DNA from: Acidobacteriota bacterium
Lineage (GTDB): Bacteria > Acidobacteriota > Terriglobia > Terriglobales > Acidobacteriaceae
Assembly (NCBI GenBank): GCA_003010405.1
Contig: PJLO01000019.1
Span: forward strand, 1-41,291
Direction of reading: 5' to 3'
Length of the DNA: 41,291 nucleotides
Shown here piece after piece: positions 32,170 to 41,291 of the stretch. Within the stretch, counting starts at the first letter, position 1, and each line of letters starts with the position of its first letter. The notes under the pieces are model-generated. The model worked only from the letters and a program-made list of their open reading frames with translations. It was not told the DNA's origin and searched no databases. Made by a program: the position numbers and the translations under genes.

Positions 32170-35100
32170 ATGTGGATAGTTGCGTTAGCCCTTAAGCGTC
32201 CTTACACATTCGTAGTAATGGCGCTCATCATCATTCTTCTGACGCCGGTCACGCTAATGATGATGCCTACGGACATCTTCCCAGAGATCAACATTCCAAT
32301 CGTCACCGTGGCCTGGAATTATGGCGGCCTGACAGCACAGGAAATCGCTGACCGTATCATCACCATCAACGAGCGCGGCATCACGACCACGGTCAACGAT
32401 ATTGAGCACATGGAATCCCAGTCGGTAAACGGCCGGGGAATCATCAAGGTCTTTCTGCGTCCCGGCGCGAGCGTTCCGGGAGCAATCGCGCAGATGGCCT
32501 CCACCGCACAAGCCGACCTGCGCTTCATGCCGCCGGGGACCACGCCCCCTCTGATCATTACTTATAGCGCTTCCACAACGCCAATCATTCAACTCGGGTT
32601 GAGCAGCAAGTCTCTCTCCGAGCAGCAGATCAATGACCTCGGTCAGAATTTTCTGCGAATTTCGCTGGCCACCGTGCAGGGAGCAGCCGCGCCGTCCCCC
32701 AACGGAGGAAAACCCCGTCAGATTCAAGTCGACCTTGATCTGGCGAAGCTGCAATCGTACAAACTTTCTCCCCTGGATATCGTCAACGCCATCACTGCGC
32801 AGAACCTGACACTTCCTTCTGGAACCGCCAAGTTCGGCCCCGTTGAATACAACGTTGAAATGAATGGCACGCCGGAAAACATTGCAGCGTTGAATGATGT
32901 TCCGGTAAATACAGTCAATGGTTCCACGCTCTACATGCGTGACATCGCCCACATTCGCGATGGCTTTGCTCCGCAAACCAATATTGTGCGTCAGGACGGC
33001 AACCGCGGCGGACTGATGCCGGTCTACAAGATTGGCAAGACATCGACTCTGGATGTGGTCAACGGAGTCAAGAAAATTGTGCCTCTTGCGGCACAATCGC
33101 TTCCTCCGGAATTGAAGATAAGCGCGCTGTTCGATCAGTCGTTGTTTGTGCGCGCCTCGATCCAGGGTGTGTTGAGAGAAGCATTGATAGCGGCCGCTCT
33201 GACCGCAGTCATGATTCTTCTCTTCCTCGGAGACTGGCGCCCGACCATCGTAATTGCGATCTCTATTCCACTCTCGATTTTCTGTTCGATCATCGCACTT
33301 GCCGCAATGGGTGAGACTCTCAACATCATGACGCTTGGGGGATTGGCGCTTGCTGTCGGTATCCTTGTCGATGACGCCACGGTGGAAATAGAAAACATTG
33401 AGCGAAACCTGGCCATGGGGAAAGAGATGCGGCAGGCAATTCTCGATGGCGCACAGCAAATCGCTATACCCGCCTTCGTTTCGACTCTCTGTATCTGCAT
33501 CGTCTTCGTGCCCATGTTCTTCCTTTCGGGCGTGGCACGCTTTTTGTTTGTTCCTCTTGCAGAAGCCGTCAGCTTCGCCATGTTAGCCAGCTACCTGCTA
33601 TCGCGAACCCTCATCCCCACGCTGGTCATGTACATCATGCGCGGTCACGAGCATCGCGCCGCCGGGCCGAAAACGATTCTGGGACACTTCCAGCGAGGCT
33701 TTGAGCGCAAGTTTGAGGAGTTCCGTTGCAGTTATAAGTCCCTGCTGGAAACTGCCCTGAAACATCGCCGCATCTTCGCATCGTGCTTTCTTACATTCTG
33801 TGTACTTTCACTTGGACTGGTCGTTTTTCTGGGACAGGATTTCTTCCCTCAAGTTGATGCGGGCCTGATTCTCTTGCATGTACGCGGCCGCGCCGGACTG
33901 CGCGTGGAAGAGACGGCTCGACTCTGCGACGAAGTTGAAGCCGAGTTGCACAAGGAGATGCCAGGCAAAGAGCTGGAGACAATTCTCGACAACATCGGAT
34001 TGCCCAATTCCATTCTTACCCAGTCTTACAGCACCTCCGGAACCATAGGCACCAGCGACGCCGAGATCCTTATCTCGCTTAACCATGAGCATCACCAGCC
34101 AACAGCCGAACACATCCGGCGGTTGCGCGAGGTGCTGCCGCGGCGCTTTCCGGGCGTGGAGTTCTTCTTTCAACCTGCGGACATCGTGTCGCAGATCTTG
34201 AATTTCGGACTACCCTCTCCCATTGACGTCCAGGTGATTGGCCCCGACATGAAGAGTAATTATGCGATTGCACAACGGATCGCAAACAAGATGAAGCACA
34301 TTCCGGGAGCCGCCGACGTGCATGTGCAACAATTGCTCTCCGCACCCACGCTGCGTCTGCAATTTGATCGCTCCCGCATAACCCAAGTGGGACTTAATAC
34401 GAATGACGCAGCGCAGAGCGTTCTGGTCTCGCTCAGTGGCAGCTTCCAGACGGCGCGCAATTTCTGGCTGAATCCGAAGAACGGTGTTACTTATGCGGTG
34501 TCCGCGCAATCGCCGCAATACACAATAGACAATCTCAACAGTTTAATGTCCGTGCCAGTGGGGTCGCATCAGGGCACGCAGCTGCTCGGCAACCTTGCTC
34601 AAGTGTACCCGGCTGTACAACCGGTTGGTGTGAACCATTACAACGTGCAGCCCCTGATCGACGTTTACGCCAGCACGCAAGGCCGCGATCTCGGCGGAGT
34701 GGCATCAGAAACAGAACGCATCATCAAGGAATTTGATGGGCACCTGCCGCGCGGCACCCGCATTGTACTTCGTGGCCAGGTCAGCACAATGCGCTCTTCG
34801 TTTATTGGTCTGGGGATTGGACTGTTGGGGGCAATCGTGCTGATCTACCTGCTGATTGTCGTTAATTTCCAATCATGGCTCGATCCATTCATCATTCTCT
34901 CGGCACTGCCAGGGGCACTCGCGGGAATCTGCTGGTTCCTGCTGCTGAGCCGCACGACCTTAAGCGTGCCGGCACTGACCGGCGCAGTAATGTGCATGGG
35001 CGTTGCAACCGCGAACTCGATCCTGATGGTTAGCTTCGCTCGCGAACAGATGAGCGAAGGCATGGATCCGGTTCAGGCAGCCATTTCCGCCGGATACACT

Positions 35101-35322
35101 CGCATCAGGCCAGTGCTGATGACAGCACTGGCAATGATCATTGGAATGGTGCCGATGGCGATAGGTCTGGGTGAAGGCGGAGAGCAGAATGCTCCGCTGG
35201 GCCGTGCCGTTATTGGCGGACTGCTGTTCGCCACCGTTGCTACTTTGTTTTTCGTTCCCAGCTTGTTTGCAATCTTCCATGGATGGCTGAAAGCACGTCA
35301 GGCTCGTGTTGAGCAGGCATAA
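32170..35322 (+). CDS. RND efflux pump inner-membrane subunit (HAE-like)
   Basis: The 1050-residue protein has the RND architecture: a TM1 at residues about 12-32, a large periplasmic loop, TMs 2-6, a second loop and TMs 8-12. It begins with the MWIVALALKRPYTFVVMALI segment and carries the pump signature PTDIFPEINIPIVTV. TM4 keeps the proton-relay pair in VGILVDDATVEIENIER (D401, D402). In TM10, however, MGVATANSILMVSFARE has Ala948 where AcrB has the essential Lys940, so proton coupling must differ in detail, as in a related branch of RND proteins. It exports hydrophobic compounds with the adaptor and outer-membrane genes downstream. Substrate unknown. Confidence 0.93.
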   Translation: MWIVALALKRPYTFVVMALIIILLTPVTLMMMPTDIFPEINIPIVTVAWNYGGLTAQEIADRIITINERGITTTVNDIEHMESQSVNGRGIIKVFLRPGASVPGAIAQMASTAQADLRFMPPGTTPPLIITYSASTTPIIQLGLSSKSLSEQQINDLGQNFLRISLATVQGAAAPSPNGGKPRQIQVDLDLAKLQSYKLSPLDIVNAITAQNLTLPSGTAKFGPVEYNVEMNGTPENIAALNDVPVNTVNGSTLYMRDIAHIRDGFAPQTNIVRQDGNRGGLMPVYKIGKTSTLDVVNGVKKIVPLAAQSLPPELKISALFDQSLFVRASIQGVLREALIAAALTAVMILLFLGDWRPTIVIAISIPLSIFCSIIALAAMGETLNIMTLGGLALAVGILVDDATVEIENIERNLAMGKEMRQAILDGAQQIAIPAFVSTLCICIVFVPMFFLSGVARFLFVPLAEAVSFAMLASYLLSRTLIPTLVMYIMRGHEHRAAGPKTILGHFQRGFERKFEEFRCSYKSLLETALKHRRIFASCFLTFCVLSLGLVVFLGQDFFPQVDAGLILLHVRGRAGLRVEETARLCDEVEAELHKEMPGKELETILDNIGLPNSILTQSYSTSGTIGTSDAEILISLNHEHHQPTAEHIRRLREVLPRRFPGVEFFFQPADIVSQILNFGLPSPIDVQVIGPDMKSNYAIAQRIANKMKHIPGAADVHVQQLLSAPTLRLQFDRSRITQVGLNTNDAAQSVLVSLSGSFQTARNFWLNPKNGVTYAVSAQSPQYTIDNLNSLMSVPVGSHQGTQLLGNLAQVYPAVQPVGVNHYNVQPLIDVYASTQGRDLGGVASETERIIKEFDGHLPRGTRIVLRGQVSTMRSSFIGLGIGLLGAIVLIYLLIVVNFQSWLDPFIILSALPGALAGICWFLLLSRTTLSVPALTGAVMCMGVATANSILMVSFAREQMSEGMDPVQAAISAGYTRIRPVLMTALAMIIGMVPMAIGLGEGGEQNAPLGRAVIGGLLFATVATLFFVPSLFAIFHGWLKARQARVEQA

Positions 35323-35348
35323 GCGTTTTGTTGAAATCGGAGTCAAGC

Positions 35349-36641
35349 ATGAGTGCAGAAAACGAATTTAAACAGGTTGAGTGCGATGACGAGATAGTGG
35401 CAGTCGAGCAAGACGCTCGGCCCCAGCATTCTCACATTCAAGTTTCACCTGATCTTCCTCCGGCTCGTCCGCGCAAAGCCTTCATGATGATGAGCGTGGT
35501 GCCACTGGCATTGGTACTTGCTGGAGGCCTCACGCTTCTCGTGCGCCACAGCCAGGCTCGCGCAGTCGCCATCGAGACCGAGCACAATGCCGTGCCATCT
35601 GTCGTCGTCGTGCATCCGCTAGCAGGAAAGCCGGACGAGGAACTGGTGCTGCCAGGCTCTCTGCAGGCATTCAAGGAGTCCCCAATATATGCCCGTACTA
35701 ACGGCTACTTAATGCATTGGTACAAGGATATTGGCAGCCAGGTGAAGAAAGGCGAGTTGCTGGCCCAATTGGACACGCCGGAAATAGATCAGGAACTGAA
35801 ACAGGCTCGCGCCACGCGCCAGCAGGTTTTTTCGCAAATGGAACTTGCGAAAATCAGCTCCGATCGTTGGGAAAAGCTACTCAAGACCGACTCAGTCTCT
35901 GCACACGAGGTCGATCAATTTACTAGTGGATACCAGCAGGCCAAGGCCAACCTCGCAGCTGCCGAGGCAAACGTACGTCGCCTCGAAGAACTCGAGTCTT
36001 TCAAGAAAGTTTATGCTCCGTTTTCTGGAGTGCTTACCCGCCGCAACGTGGATACCGGTGCCCTCATCAATGCCGGTGCCAACGGAAAGGAACTTTTCGA
36101 CCTCGCTCAGGTCGATACCTTGCGAGTGTTCACGAGCGTTCCGCAAGCCTACATGCCACAAATTAAAGTAGGCACGAAGGCAGTGATTACCTTGCAGGAA
36201 TATCCCGGAGAGAAATTCGTGGGGGTGGTGGCGCGTACGTCGGAGTCCATTGATACGGTGACACGCACTCTGCTCACAGAAGTCGATGTTCCGAATAATA
36301 ACGGACGGTTGCTGCCCGGTTCGTTCGGAATGGTGCATTTCGCGATAGATTCCAGCGTACCGAGACTTACTGTTCCGGTGAATGCGCTGCTCTTCCGCGC
36401 TGAAGGCCTGCGAGTCGCCGTCGTTGGCCCGGATGGCAAGGTGCGCTTGCGTGCTCTTAGCGTTGGCCGCGACTATGGTACTTCGCTCGAGGTTCTGAGC
36501 GGTCTGGATGCCAACGACCGGATTGTCATCAATCCATTCGATTCGCTTGATGAAGGTCAGCAGGTGAACATTGCGCAGCCCTCATCTGGACAGCAACAAA
36601 ATCAACCTCAAGCACCTGCCCAAAAAGGAAACAAGTCGTGA
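35349..36641 (+). CDS. RND efflux periplasmic adaptor (membrane fusion protein)
   Basis: The 430-residue protein links the pump to the outer-membrane channel. The ATG at 35349 has CGGAG six bases upstream. After a cytoplasmic N-terminus (about 45 residues) comes one helix (FMMMSVVPLALVLAGGLTLLV). A lipoyl/biotinyl half-motif follows (ESPIYARTNGYLMHWYKDIGSQVKKGELLAQLDTPEIDQEL), then an alpha-hairpin coiled coil (about 140-200). The second lipoyl half and beta-barrel (APFSGVLTRRNVDTGALINAG) and a membrane-proximal domain complete it. The gene lies 26 bases after the pump gene and overlaps the next gene by 4 bases. It ends in a Gln/Pro-rich tail. Confidence 0.92.
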   Translation: MSAENEFKQVECDDEIVAVEQDARPQHSHIQVSPDLPPARPRKAFMMMSVVPLALVLAGGLTLLVRHSQARAVAIETEHNAVPSVVVVHPLAGKPDEELVLPGSLQAFKESPIYARTNGYLMHWYKDIGSQVKKGELLAQLDTPEIDQELKQARATRQQVFSQMELAKISSDRWEKLLKTDSVSAHEVDQFTSGYQQAKANLAAAEANVRRLEELESFKKVYAPFSGVLTRRNVDTGALINAGANGKELFDLAQVDTLRVFTSVPQAYMPQIKVGTKAVITLQEYPGEKFVGVVARTSESIDTVTRTLLTEVDVPNNNGRLLPGSFGMVHFAIDSSVPRLTVPVNALLFRAEGLRVAVVGPDGKVRLRALSVGRDYGTSLEVLSGLDANDRIVINPFDSLDEGQQVNIAQPSSGQQQNQPQAPAQKGNKS

Positions 36642-38122
36642 AGCGAGTTGCCTGTGTTGCTTTAATCGGGATAGTGGCGCTAGCTGGCGGCTGCAAGGTT
36701 GGGCCACGTTACCAGCGTCCCGCCGCCACTGCTCCCACGACCGCAGTACCTTCTGCATGGAAGACTCAGCCACCCTGGCAACAGGCCGCACCGAAAGATG
36801 CGATTTCCAAAGGACCATGGTGGCAGGTATTCCAAGACCCTGCGCTGGATGCCTACGAACAGCAACTCCTGCAGGCCAATCAGTCGTTGCTTTCCGCGCG
36901 GCAACGACTGGAGGAGGCTCGATCGCTGGCACGCGTCGCCACCTCGCAGATGTTTCCGCAGATTTCAACCGATCCCAGTGCTTTACGCCAGCGCGCGTCG
37001 GGCAATCGCCCGCTAAACGGCGCGCCCAATACGACAACACCGTACACACAGAATGCTTTCACGCTTCCGTTCTCTATCAGCTACGAGGCGGACCTGTTTG
37101 GCCGAGTGCAGAGTACCGTGGAGGCTGCAAACGCGTCGCTGCAATTCAGCGCTGCCAGTCTGCAAAATGCTCAGCTGGTGCTATCAGCTGAGCTGGCAGC
37201 AGATTACTTCACATTGCGGGAGCTCGACGCCGAATTAATGGTTGTGCAGGAGTCCGTGAACATCCAGCGCAAGGGTCTTGATTTGGTTAACAAGCGGCAC
37301 AAGGGCGGCATTGCCAGCGGATTGGAAGTGGCACAGCAGGCTACGCTGCTCGACGGTACGCTTACGCAGCTCGCACTGGTGAAGCAGTCACGAGCGCAGT
37401 ATGAACATGCCATAGCCGTCCTGATAGGCCAGCCCGCATCAAGCTTCACCGTTGCCGCTGCGCCGTTGAACGCCGTTCCTCCGCCACTACCTCTGGGAGT
37501 TCCTTCCGAAGTATTGGAGCGCCGCCCGGATATCGCCTCTGCTGAGCGTCAGGTCGCTTATCAGAACGCCCAGGTCGGAATCGCGCGCTCAGCCCTTTAT
37601 CCGCACATCATCCTCGCTGGTTCAGGAGGCATTCAGAGCCGCGACATCGCCGCACTGACAAATGCTCCCAGCTTTTTCTGGGCCGTCGGAGCCGACGCGC
37701 TACAGCCCATCTTTCAAGGTGGACGTAACCGCGCAAATCTCGCGGCAGCGCGTTCTGCCTACGAGGCTTCCATCGCAGACTACCGCCAGTCCGTGCTGGT
37801 TGCTTTCCAGCAGGTTGAAGACGGCATCAGCAATCTGGAGACGCTAGCACAGGCGGCAAGCACACAGGCAGCAGCCGTTGAAGATGCGCGCCGCGCGCTG
37901 GCTATAGCCAACAACCGCTATACGGGAGGAGTCACCTCATACCTCGACGTGATCACCGCGCAGAGCACTCTGCTCTCCAGCCAAAGGCTGGCTACGCAGT
38001 TGCTCGGAGAGCGAATGGTGAGTTCGGTCTATCTGGTTAAGGCGCTGGGTGGAGGCTGGGACGCACACGATCTAGACCAGCAGCAGGTTCGCCCCAAAGC
38101 AAGTCAAATTGTGCAGCCCTGA
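36638..38122 (+). CDS. RND efflux outer-membrane lipoprotein (NodT/OprM family)
   Basis: The 494-residue outer-membrane channel begins at a GTG at 36638, overlapping the adaptor stop by 4 bases. A lipobox (VALIGIVALAGGC) puts the lipid-modified Cys at residue 19, followed by KVGPRYQRPA, the typical NodT start. The duplicated outer-membrane-efflux repeats include SYEADLFGRVQSTVEAANASL, LVNKRHKGGIASGLEVAQQ, LERRPDIASAERQVAYQNAQVGIARS and a second ANNRYTGGVTSYLDVITAQSTLL. It completes the tripartite system with the two genes upstream. Confidence 0.94.
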   Translation: MKRVACVALIGIVALAGGCKVGPRYQRPAATAPTTAVPSAWKTQPPWQQAAPKDAISKGPWWQVFQDPALDAYEQQLLQANQSLLSARQRLEEARSLARVATSQMFPQISTDPSALRQRASGNRPLNGAPNTTTPYTQNAFTLPFSISYEADLFGRVQSTVEAANASLQFSAASLQNAQLVLSAELAADYFTLRELDAELMVVQESVNIQRKGLDLVNKRHKGGIASGLEVAQQATLLDGTLTQLALVKQSRAQYEHAIAVLIGQPASSFTVAAAPLNAVPPPLPLGVPSEVLERRPDIASAERQVAYQNAQVGIARSALYPHIILAGSGGIQSRDIAALTNAPSFFWAVGADALQPIFQGGRNRANLAAARSAYEASIADYRQSVLVAFQQVEDGISNLETLAQAASTQAAAVEDARRALAIANNRYTGGVTSYLDVITAQSTLLSSQRLATQLLGERMVSSVYLVKALGGGWDAHDLDQQQVRPKASQIVQP

Positions 38123-38581
38123 GCTGATTGTCCCGGCGGTCCCGAGGAGATTGCCTAAAAGACAAAAATGCTTCGGTACATTTATGATCATCTAGGTTTT
38201 GGAATTTCTGATTAGCGTCCTTTTTGGCTAGGTCTCCCCCGCCTGGGCTTGGGCGCTGCCTTTCACGAGAGTCTCGCCCCTTTTTTTGAGGCCGACTATC
38301 TGGAACCATCGCAGCTAGCAGGTAAAGACTGTGTTAATCCTTTAGAATACGTGCGTTGTCCAAGCACCTGAACTAAGATTACTTATCTTTGCCAAAAAGT
38401 CTGGCAGTGGCCATGACAGATATGGGCAGATTAGAAGGCAGCGAGCCTGGTACTTCGCTGAGCCGCGGACCTGCGCGAGCGTATCAGAATCAAGTCCAGC
38501 GCGCCGCGGCGCGAGCCCGTCGATTTCGGGCGCAAGTTCTGGCAAAGTAATCTGGCGAGGGAAATAATCGAGGAGAACTTT
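38123..38581 (+). other. 459-base region between the efflux operon and the GGDEF-EAL gene
   Basis: No convincing gene is present. A putative terminator lies at 38251-38287 (see its own entry). The rest should contain the promoter of the downstream gene, whose start is preceded by GAGGAGAACTTT, a good ribosome binding site. No repeat was seen. Confidence 0.4.
38251..38287 (+). terminator. Putative terminator of the RND operon
   Basis: GGGCG at 38251-38255 can pair with CGCCC at about 38274-38278, enclosing CGAGA-G-TCTCG. Seven or more T residues follow at 38281-38287, as expected of an intrinsic terminator downstream of the efflux operon. Confidence 0.55.
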
Positions 38582-40522
38582 ATGGACCGGCGTGAGCCCG
38601 ATTTCCGGTTGCTGATCGTGGATGACAACAAGGAAATCCATACGGAATTGACTCAGTTCCTGAGGCCGAATGGTCAGACCAAGCCGGTCAATTCTGAAAT
38701 CGGTGATTCGGCAACACGAGATGTTGTGTTCGAAATCGATTCCGCGTTCCAGGGGCATGAAGGATTGGCTCTGGTGACAAAAGCCGTGGCGGCGGGCCGT
38801 CCATACGCGCTGGCTTTTGTCGATATCCGCATGCCTCCCGGCTGGGATGGAATTGAAACTATTTCGCACCTCTGGCGGCAGGATCCTGATCTACAAATTG
38901 TGGTTTGCACCGGACATTCCGACTACAACTGGGGAAACTGGCGGCACATTACGCAGCGCCTTGGGTTCTCGCACAACCTTGTCGTCCTCAAGAAACCGTT
39001 CGATCCAATCGAAGTCACGCAGTTAGTGCACACGCTGACCGCAAAATGGGAGTCGGCCAGGAAAGCGAAAGTGCACATGGACGAGTTAAACCGGCTGGTT
39101 GAGGAGCGCACAGTTCAATTGCGCTCAATGGTCAAAGAGCTTCAAGAGGCGAAAGAACTGGCTGAGAGTTCGGCTCTGAGGGATCCGCTGACAAAAGTGC
39201 CCAACCGTATGCTGTTCCAGAACCGGCTGGCATTGGCATTGCAGCAGGCAGAACGGCATGAGAAGTATCTTTGCGCCCTGCTTTACGTCGATCTGGACGA
39301 ATTCAAGTCCATCAATGACAATCTGGGACATCTCGCAGGCGACGAGATGCTCATTGAAGTGGCCGCCCGTCTTGAATCCGGACTGCGCGACGGGGGGCGA
39401 CGGTATCCGGGCAGCCGCGACGTTGTCGCACGGCTTGGCGGCGACGAGTTTGCGATCTTTCTGGACGGCATTCGCGACACAAGCGACGCGCTCCGAGTCG
39501 CGCAGCGCGTAAGTAAACTGCTCGCGGCACCATTCAATCTACTGGGCACAGAAGTCAGGACTTCCGCCAGCATAGGAGTCACCACCAGCAAGAGCCGGTA
39601 CACTTCCAGCGAGGACATGCTGCGCGATGCCGACATCGCCATGTACCGAGCCAAAGCTGCCGGAGGCGCAGGATGTGTGCTGTTCGACGAGAGCATGCAT
39701 CGTTATGCGGTGGAACGGCTGAACAGAGAGTCCGAACTGCGGAACGCCATCGAGGGACGGGAATTTTTCCTTTGCTACCAGCCTATCGTTTCGCTGGCAA
39801 GCGGCCAGATTGAAGGCTTCGAAGCGCTGCTGCGCTGGAAATCGCCCGCGCTCGGAGTAGTGAATCCGAAAGACTTCCTTCCGCTGAGCGAAGAGACCGG
39901 GCTGATTATCCCTATCGGCAACTGGGTCCTGCAGGAAGCCTGTCAGCAGGTACGACGTTGGTACGACCACTTCGGGAGAGACTTCAATCTGCGCGTAAGC
40001 GTTAACCTCTCGGCCAGGCAATTTCTGCAACCGGACCTTGTAAGCACAGTCGAGCACGCTCTGCGCGATGCAGGCATCAAGGGCCACAACCTGCGGCTGG
40101 AACTTACCGAGAACGTCACAATGGAGGACCCAAAACGCACGGCCGCCATTCTTGCCGAGTTGCATCAGCTCGGTGTTCGCCTCAGCATCGACAACTTTGG
40201 TACAGGCTCCTCTTCGCTCAATTACCTGCACCACTTTGCCGTGGATACCCTGAAAATCGACCTGTACTTTGTCGATAAGATGGGGCACGAAGAACGTAAC
40301 TTGAACATTGTTCGGACCATCGTCAGCCTCGCTCACAACCTTCGGATGAAAGTTGTCGCCGAAGGCGTGGAAACTACCGATCAGGTCAATCTACTGATGG
40401 GGATGAGCTGCGATTCGGTCCAAGGCTACTACTTCTCGCATCCAATGATCGCGGAGGAAATCGAAGCTCTGCTCGGGACCAACCTGGGGTTCTGTCTTCT
40501 CCCAGGGGGAAGAGAAGATTAA
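38582..40522 (+). CDS. Receiver-GGDEF-EAL c-di-GMP signalling protein
   Basis: The 646-residue cytoplasmic protein has three parts. Residues 1-170 form a response-regulator-like receiver (RLLIVDDNKEIHTEL, FVDIRMPPGWDGIET with the phospho-acceptor Asp, VVLKKPFDP), with an unusually long insert between the first and second strands. A coiled coil (about 170-195) leads to a GGDEF domain with intact RLGGDEFAIF (GGDEF 286-290). The EAL domain starts at E414-A-L and keeps NLSARQF, LELTENVTM, LKIDLYFV and VVAEGVET. However, the metal-binding DD of DDFGTG is DN (D537-N538). It may make c-di-GMP, with the EAL part impaired or regulatory. No kinase gene is adjacent. Confidence 0.93.
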   Translation: MDRREPDFRLLIVDDNKEIHTELTQFLRPNGQTKPVNSEIGDSATRDVVFEIDSAFQGHEGLALVTKAVAAGRPYALAFVDIRMPPGWDGIETISHLWRQDPDLQIVVCTGHSDYNWGNWRHITQRLGFSHNLVVLKKPFDPIEVTQLVHTLTAKWESARKAKVHMDELNRLVEERTVQLRSMVKELQEAKELAESSALRDPLTKVPNRMLFQNRLALALQQAERHEKYLCALLYVDLDEFKSINDNLGHLAGDEMLIEVAARLESGLRDGGRRYPGSRDVVARLGGDEFAIFLDGIRDTSDALRVAQRVSKLLAAPFNLLGTEVRTSASIGVTTSKSRYTSSEDMLRDADIAMYRAKAAGGAGCVLFDESMHRYAVERLNRESELRNAIEGREFFLCYQPIVSLASGQIEGFEALLRWKSPALGVVNPKDFLPLSEETGLIIPIGNWVLQEACQQVRRWYDHFGRDFNLRVSVNLSARQFLQPDLVSTVEHALRDAGIKGHNLRLELTENVTMEDPKRTAAILAELHQLGVRLSIDNFGTGSSSLNYLHHFAVDTLKIDLYFVDKMGHEERNLNIVRTIVSLAHNLRMKVVAEGVETTDQVNLLMGMSCDSVQGYYFSHPMIAEEIEALLGTNLGFCLLPGGRED

Positions 40523-40589
40523 TCTAGTAGGGAGGAAGACCGGGCCCGAGTTCGACAAAGTGAAACGTTGAGCCAAAGGATCTGTGGTT

Positions 40590-41075
40590 ATGTTCCCTTT
40601 CAAAATGATCTCGCTGATCAGCTCGATCATAGGCGCGATTCTTGTCATGGTCTGGCGGGTCCGCGAAACACGCACAGCAGTCTCGGCAAAAAAAATCGTC
40701 ATCCCGCCAATAGGCATGTCCACGGGGCTTGGAATGTTTGTTGTGCCAGCTTTTCGAATTCCGTGGACCTGGGCGGCCACAGCGTTTTTTTCTGGCGCGC
40801 TTGTGCTGGCCTACCCGCTGCTAAGAACCTCGCGTCTTGTGCGGGAGGGCGAGGACATAATGATGCAGCGCTCGAATGCGTTTTTCGCCGTCATTATTCT
40901 GCTCGCGGGAATCCGTGTTGCGGCGCGAGGCTACCTTGATACAGTAATCTCGGTGCAGCAAACGGCAGGGCTGTTCTTCACTCTTGCATTCGGAATGATC
41001 CTGCGCTGGCGGTCGCACATGTACTTTCAATACCGCATGCTCCTCAACGAAACACAACCATCCATATCTAACTGA
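40590..41075 (+). CDS. CcdC-like membrane protein (DUF1453 type)
   Basis: The 161-residue protein has four or more hydrophobic segments: ISLISSIIGAILVMVWRVRETRTAV, GMFVVPAFRIPWTWAATAFFSGALVLAYPLL, FFAVIILLAGIRVAA and TAGLFFTLAFGMILRWR. The order and the conserved SAKKIVIPPIGMSTGLGMF stretch match CcdC-type/DUF1453 inner-membrane proteins, originally linked to cytochrome c maturation loci in Bacillus, though their function is unproven. ATG 40590 has AAGGA 9 bases upstream; a GTG two codons earlier is also open. No cytochrome genes are near. Confidence 0.82.
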   Translation: MFPFKMISLISSIIGAILVMVWRVRETRTAVSAKKIVIPPIGMSTGLGMFVVPAFRIPWTWAATAFFSGALVLAYPLLRTSRLVREGEDIMMQRSNAFFAVIILLAGIRVAARGYLDTVISVQQTAGLFFTLAFGMILRWRSHMYFQYRMLLNETQPSISN

Positions 41076-41175
41076 CGTACAAGCACCACGACCCAAGGTG
41101 CGGTAGAATAGTGTGAGCACGTTTCCCCAAATGCGCAGAGTCTTGTGCGCGGTGCTGTAGTGAAGTTGTAAAAGC

Positions 41176-41265
41176 GGAGAGATGGCCGAGTGGTTGATGG
41201 CTCCGGTCTTGAAAACCGGCATAGGGGAAACTCTATCGGGGGTTCGAATCCCCCTCTCTCCGCCA
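41176..41265 (+). tRNA. tRNA-Ser (anticodon TGA)
   Basis: A 90-nt class II tRNA on the plus strand with acceptor arms GGAGAGA and TCTCTCC, anticodon stem CCGGT/ACCGG around CTTGAAA (anticodon TGA), a long variable arm, T-arm GGGGGTTCGAATCCCCC, discriminator G and an encoded CCA. A TAGAAT at 41104-41109 may be its -10 box. Confidence 0.97.
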
Positions 41266-41291
41266 TCAATCTTTAGAATCAACATCTTGCA

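Noticed and set aside
32254..33459. 401-codon open frame on the minus strand
   Set aside because: It is antisense to the RND pump gene and has shadow-frame composition; the pump frame is unmistakable.
32170..38122. Heavy-metal (CusA-type) identity for the RND operon
   Set aside because: No metal-binding Met triad, CusF-like gene or His-rich region was seen; the sequence fits the hydrophobe/amphiphile branch better.
39539..40336. 265-codon minus-strand frame
   Set aside because: Antisense to the GGDEF-EAL gene with no domain.

Overview
The window (about 41 kb, fairly GC-rich) is bacterial chromosome. The best guess is an acidobacterium (Terriglobia/Acidobacteriales type). This is an inference from gene content: a squalene-hopene cyclase, class II photolyase, a glycine-zipper BON lipoprotein, RND efflux genes, and frequent GTG/TTG starts. 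No 16S rRNA or other decisive marker is present. No CRISPR array, insertion sequence, phage module or origin was seen.

Layout. 1-1182 (minus): the order tRNA-Thr(TGT), tRNA-Tyr(GTA), tRNA-Gly(TCC), tRNA-Thr(GGT), tuf, the same as the E. coli thrU-tyrU-glyT-thrT-tufB operon, with a small membrane-protein ORF between Tyr and Gly. 1496-3653 (plus): an unknown membrane-anchored protein and an orphan OppD/DppD-type ABC ATPase. 3804-6883 (minus): a compact four-gene cluster with a beta-CASP-like metallo-beta-lactamase-fold protein, a protein with a PD-(D/E)XK-like motif, a tiny 16-residue-repeat beta-flower-like protein and a conserved unknown with a C-terminal CxxC. This is the best candidate for an undescribed system. 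7406-8326: a deiodinase-like thioredoxin-fold protein. 8419-17180 (minus): Bcr/CflA efflux, aconitase, a secreted lectin-like protein, two hotdog-fold proteins, BirA and YceI.

17475-26826: squalene-hopene cyclase with a repeat-bearing leader; a secreted repeat-motif protein and a Bcp peroxiredoxin that diverge from one CATG; 3-methyladenine glycosylase; dihydropteroate synthase; an RsbRD-N-like protein; a BON lipoprotein; and an ArsR, small thioredoxin and ArsP-like permease operon. 26851-30861: class II photolyase, D-aminoacyl-tRNA deacylase, two tandem acyl carrier proteins and FabF. The ACPs and FabF form a fatty-acid synthesis unit with structured leaders.

30941-38122: a LysR regulator divergent from a complete RND tripartite efflux operon (pump, adaptor, outer-membrane lipoprotein). 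38582-41265: a receiver-GGDEF-EAL c-di-GMP protein, a CcdC-like membrane protein and tRNA-Ser(TGA). Most genes are housekeeping or common accessory genes. The unusual parts are the 3.8-6.9 kb cluster, the regulatory structures around shc and the ACP genes, the shared start at 20982-20985, and several active-site substitutions.
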